NCBI RefSeq assembly: GCF_016019885.1
Contig: NZ_JAEANY010000001.1
Span: 986,501 to 1,050,500 of the forward strand
Length of the DNA stretch: 64,000 nt
Source: Aurantiacibacter sediminis
GTDB lineage: Bacteria > Pseudomonadota > Alphaproteobacteria > Sphingomonadales > Sphingomonadaceae
Reading direction: 5' to 3'
The notes below the pieces were generated by a model. That model worked only from the letters and a program-made list of their open reading frames with translations. It ran no database searches and was not told the DNA's origin. The first letter of the stretch is position 1. Every line of letters starts with the position of its first letter. The position numbers were made by a program, and so were the translations under genes. Positions 57,655 through 64,000 of this stretch are shown piece by piece.

Positions 57655-58925
57655 GCAAGCAATTGAAACTTTCGCTGATCGTTCTTGGCGTTGCCATCCT
57701 GATTGCAGCGCTGATGATCTGGTTGCGTCCGGAACCGGAAGAGCAGCCGCGTAAGCAGCAGGCTCCCTTGGTCGAAGCGGTCGCTTTCCAAGCGGCGGCG
57801 GGGCCTATTCCGGTCATGGCTACGGGCAGCGTTCAGGCGCGGGACCAGGTGGTGGTCAGTCCGCAGGTTGGCGGTCGTCTTGCCTATGTCCATCCTGCGT
57901 TTCGCGAAGGCGGGACGGTTCCGGCAGGCGCTGTTGTGGTGCGTATCGAAGCGGCGGATTATCAGAACCAGGTTCGCATTGCTCAGGCTGACGTTGCGGC
58001 GCAGAATGTGAATGTCCTGCAGGCGCAAGAGGAAGTTGAAATTGCGCGCGATGAGCTGGCGCGGTTCGGCGCTCGTGAAGCTGCTCGCTCCGGAGATGCG
58101 CAGGGTTCGCGCATTCTGCCTCCGGATGGACTTGCTTCAGCCGGGACCGCGCGATCTGCGCCTCCCGTCAACGCCAATGGCCTCGCATCGCGCGAACCGC
58201 AGCTCCGCTCCGCTCAGGCGGCGAGAGACCGTGCGCAGGCCAATCTTTCTGTCGCGCAGCTTTCGCTCGCACGCACGCGCATCACCTCGCCGTTCCGCGG
58301 ACTCGTACAGGAAGAAAGCGTCGCAGTCGGCTCGCTTGTGCAGCCCGGACAAGCGCTGGGTTCCATTGTTTCGACTTCCGCTTTCGAAGTGCGCCTATCG
58401 CTGACCGCGGATGAAGCTGCCCTGATTCCCGGCCTGCTTGGCGGTGGACGTGGGCAGATTCCTGCCAGCGTCTTTTACGATTTCGGCGGATTGACCTATC
58501 GCTGGGATGCGAGGGTCGATCGCGCCGATGTCAGCCTTGATGCAGAGACGCGCAACGTTGAGGTCTTCCTCCAGGTCCCCAATCCGCTGAACGGCGGTGT
58601 GCAGGTTACGCAAGATGGCGAAGAGCCTGCTGGCACACCAGCGCCGCCACTCTTGCTCGGCGCATTCGTGCGCGGGGAGATTACCGGCGCAGTGATCGAA
58701 GACTACGCTGAAATCCCGGCACAGGCGCTGAGGCCCGGAAATGAAATCTGGGTTGTGCGCGATGGCCAGCTGCGAATTCTGCCCGTCCGGGTAATCCAGC
58801 GCTCGGATAACCTTGCCTATGTCAGCACGCCGACACTGGCGCAGGGCGGGTATCTCGTCACCAGCAGCCTGCCGACGCCGAGCGATGGTATGGCCGTGCG
58901 CCTCTCCGGTGAGAATTCCCAATGA
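57651..58925 (+). CDS. RND efflux periplasmic adaptor
   Basis: 424 residues with one N-terminal membrane anchor (LSLIVLGVAILIAALMIWL). Lipoyl/barrel-sandwich halves surround a hairpin (VSPQVGGRLAYVHPAFREGG and ITSPFRGLVQEESVAVGSLV). An insert of about 35 residues rich in Ala, Ser and Pro (about 145-180) sits in the hairpin region. ATGA overlaps join it to both neighbours. Confidence 0.93.
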   Translation: MSKQLKLSLIVLGVAILIAALMIWLRPEPEEQPRKQQAPLVEAVAFQAAAGPIPVMATGSVQARDQVVVSPQVGGRLAYVHPAFREGGTVPAGAVVVRIEAADYQNQVRIAQADVAAQNVNVLQAQEEVEIARDELARFGAREAARSGDAQGSRILPPDGLASAGTARSAPPVNANGLASREPQLRSAQAARDRAQANLSVAQLSLARTRITSPFRGLVQEESVAVGSLVQPGQALGSIVSTSAFEVRLSLTADEAALIPGLLGGGRGQIPASVFYDFGGLTYRWDARVDRADVSLDAETRNVEVFLQVPNPLNGGVQVTQDGEEPAGTPAPPLLLGAFVRGEITGAVIEDYAEIPAQALRPGNEIWVVRDGQLRILPVRVIQRSDNLAYVSTPTLAQGGYLVTSSLPTPSDGMAVRLSGENSQ

Positions 58926-61900
58926 CCGAGGGCGAGGACAACGCAAACGAAAATGGCGCGCCGACTGATGATGGTGCGCCAAGCGAAGATGGCGCGACAG
59001 ATCGTTTCGGCAATGTGTCAAAGGATCGTGCACGCGACCGCAAGGGCGTAATCGCCTTCATGGCGCGCAATGGCGTGGCGGCAAATCTGCTGCTCGTGTT
59101 CATGGTCGTCGCGGGAGTGGTCGCCTACAATAATATCGTGCAGGAGGTGTTCGCCGAAAGCAGCCTCGATACGATTGCCGTCACTGTCGATTATCCCGGT
59201 GCAACGCCTGAGGAAATCGAGGAATCCATCGTCCAGCGCGTGGAAGAAGCGGTCGGCGCGATCGAAGGCGTGAAGGAAATCACCTCAACTGCAAATGAAG
59301 GCTCGGGCACGGTCAATGTCGAGCTGGAACTCGGCACCAATATGTCGGACGCGCTCGACGAAGTGAAGTCCGAAGTCGACCAGATCCAGACATTCCCCGG
59401 CGACGCTGAAGAGCCCAATGTGCGCGAGCTGACCACGCGCCAGATCGTGATGCGGATCGCCCTATTCGGCGACGTGAATGAACGCTCTCTGAAAGAAAGC
59501 GCCTATGCGCTGGAAGATGCGATTTCAGGCCTCGACGATGTCAGCTATGTCGAGACCAGCGCGGTGCGCGATTACCGCGTCTATGCCGATGTACCGCAGG
59601 ATCGATTGCAGGCACTGAACCTATCGCTGACAGACGTGTCGCGGATTGTCGCGGCGAGCAGTCTGGACAGTCCGGCCGGCTCGATCGACACCGAAACCGA
59701 AGAAGTGCGCGTGCGCACAGTCGGCCAGAATTACGACCAGCAGGATTTCGAGGATATCGTGCTGCTGAGCTCAGGCGATGGCGCGATTTTGCGGCTGAGC
59801 GATGTCGCGACAGTCAGGGACGAATTCGAAGATGCCGACCTTGTCACGCGCTTCAATGACCAGCCCATGGTTTTCGTCGATGTCTATCGCACCAGTGATG
59901 AACGTGTTCTCGATGTCGCCAATGCAGTGAAAGAATTGCTGGAGAGCGGACAGGCGCTGCCGCAAAACGTCAACTACGCCATCTGGAACGATCAGTCGCT
60001 TCTGCTTGAGGATCGGCTTTCGCTGCTGGTCAATAACGCCGCAATCGGGCTGCTCCTGGTCCTGATTGCGCTGACGCTATTCCTCGACCTGCGTCTCGCC
60101 TTCTGGACCGCAATCGGCATCGGCGCGACCTTTATCGGGGCCATCTTTATTCTCCAATATGCGGGGTCGAGCATCAACATGTTCTCCCTGTTCGGCTTCA
60201 TTCTCGCCATCGGTCTGGTGGTGGATGACGCGGTGGTTGTCGGCGAGAATATCTATGCCGAACGCGAGCGCGGGCGAAGCGGCATGGGCGCCGCCATTGC
60301 CGGGGCGCAGCGCGTTCGCATTCCTGTCATCTTCGCTGTTCTGACGACGATTACAGCCTTTGCGCCGCTGCTGGCTGTGGGCGGGACAATCGGCAAGATC
60401 CTTGCCGATATTCCGTTGGTCGTGCTCGCAGTCCTGTTCCTCTCCCTGGTCGAAGCGCTGCTGGTTCTGCCGCATCACCTTAGTCATTTACCTGCCTCCG
60501 GAACTGCTGCGAAAAACCGTGTCACCAAATTCTTCGAGAAGCTGCAAAACGCGGTCGACAAGCGGCTGAAGATTTTCGTGAATGGCCCGCTGGACCGGGC
60601 TCTCAATGTGTCGATCAAAATGCCATTCCTTGTGTTGTCTTGCGCACTGGCGGTACTGATCCTGTTCTTCGCAATGATCCCCGGCGGCATTATCAAGGCA
60701 TCTTTCTTCCCCGATATTGAAGGCGACCGGGTCACGGCGCGGCTGGAAATGCCGGCGGGTACGACGATCGAGCGCACGGCCGAAGTCGTCGAGCGGATCG
60801 AGGCAGCAGGCGACCGAGCGATTGCGCGCTTTTACGATGGCGAGGTGACAGAGGCCCCATTCATAGAAGGAATTTTCTCCTCCACCGGACTGCAACAGGT
60901 TCAAGGCGGGCCCGATGGTTTGCGCTCCACTTTCCGCCCCTCGCTAGCGGATGTCGAGATCGGACTGATATCTGCGACCGATCGCGATATTTCCGCAACT
61001 GAGCTTGAGGAAGCTTGGCGAGAGGAGCTGGGCCCTGTGCCCGAGGCGCGATCCTTCACGATCAGCTCTTCGCTTCTCGAAGTCGGCGATCCGGTGAATG
61101 TGCAGGTTTCCCATCCTGAGAATGCCGTGCTGGACCAGATCGCCGAGCGGATTGTCGCTGAATTGCAAACTGTTGCCGGCGTCTTCGACATCGAAAGCGA
61201 TCAGGATGCAGGTATGCGCGAAATCGAACTTCGCCTGAAGCCGGAAGCCCGGACGCTTGGCGTCACTTTGCAGGATGTCGCAGGGCAAGTGCGTGCCGCC
61301 TTCTTCGGCGCAGAAGCCGTACGCGTGCAGCGTGGCCGCGAAGACGTGCGCGTCTATGTCCGCCTGCCTGAAAGCGAACGCGATTCCGTCGCCGATATTG
61401 AGCGCTTCCGAATTCGCGTGCCGGGCGGATTTACGTCCGTCGGCGCGATTGCGGATGCGAGCTTCACCGAGGCACCGTCGGTCATTCGCCGCGAGGATGG
61501 ACGCCGCATCGTGACGATTACGGGCGATGTCGATGAGGATGTGATTACCGGCCAGGAAGCGAGCACTGTACTCGAGCAAGACATCCTGCCTGCGATCACC
61601 GCGGACTATCCCGGCATGCGGTATTCCCTCGGCGGGGAGCAGGAAGAACAGCAGGAAAGCTTCGGCGATCTGGGCGCGGCATTCGGCCTTGCGCTGATCG
61701 TTATCTACGCGCTGCTCGCGATCCCCTTCAAATCCTACACCCAGCCTTTGATCATCATGGCCGCAATCCCGTTTGGCTTGGTCGGCGCGCTGTTCGGGCA
61801 CCTGTTGCTCGGCATCCCGGTTGGCATCCTCTCGATGTTCGGGATCGTCGCTCTCTCAGGAGTGATCATCAACGGCTCGCTGGTCCTGATCGACTTCCTG

Positions 61901-62212
61901 AATGAGAATCTGGATGAAGGCATGGCACCCGAAGATGCGATGATGGCGGCTGCCAAATCGCGATTCCGCCCGATCATGCTGACAGCCGTCACGACCTTTC
62001 TCGGCGTGGCACCGATCACGTTCGAAACGAGCGTGCAGGCGCAGTTCCTCATCCCGATGTCCGCCAGCCTTGGCTTTGGCGTGCTGATCGGCACGATCCT
62101 GCTAATGCTGGTGATTCCGGCGCTCGCTATGATCCACATGCGCGCAAAGAAAAGGGTCAATCTCGCGCTTGGGCGAGACGACCCTTATCCTGAGCTTACG
62201 CTCGCTTACTGA
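58922..62212 (+). CDS. RND efflux inner-membrane permease, AcrB/HAE-type
   Basis: 1096 residues, 12 membrane helices and two large periplasmic loops. Conserved helix-4 region FGFILAIGLVVDDAVVVGEN, with the double Asp of the proton relay, and the later FGIVALSGVIINGSLVLIDF. An acidic hydrophilic N-terminal extension of about 40 residues precedes the first helix and is unusual for the family. Substrates cannot be told from sequence. Its end overlaps the convergent amylase gene by seven bases. Confidence 0.94.
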   Translation: MTEGEDNANENGAPTDDGAPSEDGATDRFGNVSKDRARDRKGVIAFMARNGVAANLLLVFMVVAGVVAYNNIVQEVFAESSLDTIAVTVDYPGATPEEIEESIVQRVEEAVGAIEGVKEITSTANEGSGTVNVELELGTNMSDALDEVKSEVDQIQTFPGDAEEPNVRELTTRQIVMRIALFGDVNERSLKESAYALEDAISGLDDVSYVETSAVRDYRVYADVPQDRLQALNLSLTDVSRIVAASSLDSPAGSIDTETEEVRVRTVGQNYDQQDFEDIVLLSSGDGAILRLSDVATVRDEFEDADLVTRFNDQPMVFVDVYRTSDERVLDVANAVKELLESGQALPQNVNYAIWNDQSLLLEDRLSLLVNNAAIGLLLVLIALTLFLDLRLAFWTAIGIGATFIGAIFILQYAGSSINMFSLFGFILAIGLVVDDAVVVGENIYAERERGRSGMGAAIAGAQRVRIPVIFAVLTTITAFAPLLAVGGTIGKILADIPLVVLAVLFLSLVEALLVLPHHLSHLPASGTAAKNRVTKFFEKLQNAVDKRLKIFVNGPLDRALNVSIKMPFLVLSCALAVLILFFAMIPGGIIKASFFPDIEGDRVTARLEMPAGTTIERTAEVVERIEAAGDRAIARFYDGEVTEAPFIEGIFSSTGLQQVQGGPDGLRSTFRPSLADVEIGLISATDRDISATELEEAWREELGPVPEARSFTISSSLLEVGDPVNVQVSHPENAVLDQIAERIVAELQTVAGVFDIESDQDAGMREIELRLKPEARTLGVTLQDVAGQVRAAFFGAEAVRVQRGREDVRVYVRLPESERDSVADIERFRIRVPGGFTSVGAIADASFTEAPSVIRREDGRRIVTITGDVDEDVITGQEASTVLEQDILPAITADYPGMRYSLGGEQEEQQESFGDLGAAFGLALIVIYALLAIPFKSYTQPLIIMAAIPFGLVGALFGHLLLGIPVGILSMFGIVALSGVIINGSLVLIDFLNENLDEGMAPEDAMMAAAKSRFRPIMLTAVTTFLGVAPITFETSVQAQFLIPMSASLGFGVLIGTILLMLVIPALAMIHMRAKKRVNLALGRDDPYPELTLAY

Positions 62213-63630
62213 CCGCTATTGTTGCTCGCGAGCAGGCGGAAGCCCCACGCCGGCAGCGAAACCGTGTCACCTTGTGCCAGTGTGACGGCTTCGCCCGTGC
62301 GGAATTCGGAATAGCTGCCTGCGGCAATACCGTCTGACAGGGTGGCTTCGACCGGGCTGTCCGACATGTTGAACAGGCCGACCACCTTATTGCCATCCTG
62401 TTCGCGCACCCAGGCGAAAAGTTGCTCAGGCTGGTCGTTGACGACCTGCTGCATGCGTGCGCCCCAGCGACCATTGTGCAACGCCGGGTTTTCCGTGCGG
62501 AATGCGATCAGGTCGGTCAGCAACTCGCCATAATCGCAATCCTCGCCCTGGCTCCAGTCGATGGGATCGCGCTCGAAGAATTCGAGCCGCTTGGCGTTGC
62601 AGGCCTCCTGACCGTTATGGATCAGCGGCAGGCCTTCGCCGGTGAAACTGAGCGCTGTCATGATTTCGAGTGCATCGCCGTAATTTTCATACAGCGTGCC
62701 TTCCCACGCATTGCTGTCGTGGTTCTCGATATAGGTCATGCGCATGGCTTCGCGCGGCCACAAGCTTTCATTCTCAGCGTAATAGCCGAAAAAGCTGGTG
62801 GCGTTGCCATTGCCCTGCGCGACGTTTTTCGAGGTATTGTGCCAATCCCATGCATAGGTCGCATCGAAACTGGCGCGGTGAAAAGCTGTTTCCTGCACTT
62901 CGCCGAGCATGAAGACCGGGCGAATTTCATCGAGCCGGGCGCGCATCGTTTCCCAGAAATCTACAGGGACATAGCCTGCAACATCGGCGCGGAAGCCGTC
63001 GATTTCGAAATCGCGGACCCAATATTCCATGGCGAGGCCGACATGCTCACGCACGCCCGGCTGCGACCAGTCGAGATCGATGATGTCGGACCAGTCCCAC
63101 CACGGGGTGGGGCGGAAGTCGCCATCCCATGTCTTTTCGTACCAATCGGGGTGATCGGTCGCGAGTTGGTTGTCCCAGGCGGTGTGGTTCGCCACCAGAT
63201 CGAGGATTACCTTGAAGCCCTGCTCATGCGCGGCATCGACGAAGCTGCGGAAGTCCTCTTCGGTCCCGAATTCGGGATTGACCGCGTAATAGTCCTGCAC
63301 CGAGTAGGGGCTGCCGAGAGTGCCTTTACGATTCACCTCGCCAATTGGGTGGATGGGCATCAGCCACAGGATATCGACGCCCATTTCAGCCAGGCGCGGG
63401 AGCTCTTCCTCGGCCGCGGCGAAAGTACCCTCTTCGGTGAAATGGCGCGTATTGATCTGGTAGAGCACCGCATCGCGGCTCCATTCCGGATTTTCGATCT
63501 GGACATAGGATTGCGGTGTCCAAGGATCGTTTTGGGCGTTCGCTGCAGGTTCTTGCGCTCCCGAACCCATCGCATAGGCACTGCCTGCCATCAGGGCAGT
63601 GGCAGCAGCGCCGATCAGAAATTTACGCAT
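62206..63630 (-). CDS. Exported GH13 alpha-amylase-family enzyme
   Basis: 474 residues. Signal peptide (AATALMAGSAYA). The four GH13 regions are seen: DLVANHTAW, GFRADVAGYV (nucleophile Asp), MLGEVQE (acid Glu) and ENHDSN (third acidic residue). A C-terminal β-domain follows (about 400-474). It probably hydrolyses or rearranges alpha-glucans or maltodextrins in the periplasm. The start overlaps the end of the upstream MFS gene, so the two act together. Confidence 0.92.
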   Translation of the reverse strand: MRKFLIGAAATALMAGSAYAMGSGAQEPAANAQNDPWTPQSYVQIENPEWSRDAVLYQINTRHFTEEGTFAAAEEELPRLAEMGVDILWLMPIHPIGEVNRKGTLGSPYSVQDYYAVNPEFGTEEDFRSFVDAAHEQGFKVILDLVANHTAWDNQLATDHPDWYEKTWDGDFRPTPWWDWSDIIDLDWSQPGVREHVGLAMEYWVRDFEIDGFRADVAGYVPVDFWETMRARLDEIRPVFMLGEVQETAFHRASFDATYAWDWHNTSKNVAQGNGNATSFFGYYAENESLWPREAMRMTYIENHDSNAWEGTLYENYGDALEIMTALSFTGEGLPLIHNGQEACNAKRLEFFERDPIDWSQGEDCDYGELLTDLIAFRTENPALHNGRWGARMQQVVNDQPEQLFAWVREQDGNKVVGLFNMSDSPVEATLSDGIAAGSYSEFRTGEAVTLAQGDTVSLPAWGFRLLASNNSGQ

Positions 63631-64000
63631 TTACAGTCTCCGTTGAGGTTTCGCCCGGCACTTGCACGCGAAGCATGGCGAGGCCCGCGAGCGTCCAGCT
63701 GGCGGCGGCAAACAGCATCGTCCAAATCGGTTCGCCCGGGAAAAAAGCATTCATGACGCTGCCCATCAAAGTCGCAACCAGCAGCTGCGGCACGACGATA
63801 AAAATGTTAAACAGGCCCATGTAGATGCCGAGCTTCTTCTGCGGCAGGCTGCTTGCAAGGATGGCGTAGGGCATCGCGAGGATCGAAGCCCAGGCGATAC
63901 CTTTAAGAACCTCGCAGATGATTAGCAGGTTCGGATCGCGCAGCACGAAGAAGCCGAGGAAACCCAGCGCACCGAGCAGCAGGCAAGTCATGTGCGTGCG
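63623..64000 (-). CDS. MFS transporter, C-terminal part (runs off right edge)
   Basis: The frame is open to the window edge; 126 codons are visible. It shows about four membrane segments (LLLGALGFLGFFVL; GIAWASILAMPYAILASSL; GLFNIFIVVPQLLVATLMG; MLFAAASWTLAGLAML), typical of a major-facilitator C-terminal half. Coupling with the amylase gene suggests a sugar or oligosaccharide carrier. Its stop lies inside the amylase start region (eight-base overlap). Confidence 0.85.
   Translation of the reverse strand, partial: RTHMTCLLLGALGFLGFFVLRDPNLLIICEVLKGIAWASILAMPYAILASSLPQKKLGIYMGLFNIFIVVPQLLVATLMGSVMNAFFPGEPIWTMLFAAASWTLAGLAMLRVQVPGETSTETVNA

Overview
The window is a 64 kb chromosomal segment of an aerobic anoxygenic phototrophic alphaproteobacterium. 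The gene order, the use of the oxygen-dependent cyclase AcsF with no bchE in view, and the carotenoid set crtC-crtD-crtF point to Sphingomonadales, most likely an Erythrobacter/Porphyrobacter/Citromicrobium-type member of the Erythrobacteraceae. This placement is an inference from gene content and order, because no 16S gene is present.

Layout. (a) 1-4234, minus strand: three adjacent genes for exported, repeat-rich DUF11/SdrD-type surface proteins; the last runs off the left edge. (b) 4512-16775: an acetate module made of a DcaP-type porin, acetyl-CoA synthetase, a LuxR-type response regulator, a symporter-fused hybrid histidine kinase (CrbS/CrbR-like), a two-part acetate-type symporter (DUF4212 plus SSS), a DEDDh exonuclease and a cNMP/CBS/DUF294 protein. 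(c) 17000-55363: a nearly complete photosynthesis gene cluster. Its minus-strand superoperon is bchF-N-B-H-L-M-lhaA-puhA-B-C-orf94-acsF-puhE-hemA. The plus-strand operon is ppaA-ppsR-bchG-pucC-like-bchP-tspO-orf81. The minus-strand puf superoperon is bchC-X-Y-Z-pufB-A-L-M-C, with crtF just upstream. Then come crtD-crtC (plus) and bchI-D-O (minus). A lipoprotein cytochrome c sits at the hemA end. (d) 55512-62212: a TetR regulator and a tripartite RND efflux operon. (e) 62206-64000: a secreted GH13 amylase-type enzyme and a partial MFS transporter.

How it works together. HemA feeds tetrapyrrole synthesis. BchH/I/D, BchM, AcsF, BchNBL, BchF, BchXYZ, BchC, BchG and BchP then give phytylated bacteriochlorophyll a. 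PufLM with PuhA form the reaction centre, PufC is its tetraheme donor and PufBA form LH1; LhaA, the second PucC-family protein and PuhBCE assist assembly. PpsR and PpaA sit in the middle of the cluster, and six TGT-N12-ACA-like PpsR boxes precede bchF/ppaA (two), bchG, bchC (two), crtF/crtD and bchI (the bchF/ppaA pair counted as two, the bchC pair as two). No PpsR box was found directly before pufB. Genes not found here and presumably elsewhere include crtE, crtB, crtI, pufQ, bchE, bchJ and pucBA.

Genes are tightly packed. No gene-free stretch exceeds 300 bases; the longest are 4235-4511 (one terminator), 16776-16999 (divergent promoter region, no motif recognised), 32790-32998 (PpsR boxes) and 55345-55540 (PpsR box and a TetR-type palindrome). 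No tRNA, rRNA, CRISPR, insertion sequence or phage gene was seen. The strongest candidates for something new are the matching PpsR-box/start-codon architecture at bchI and crtF, the start problem of crtC, the two uncharacterised small genes of the cluster, and the tandem repeat-protein locus.
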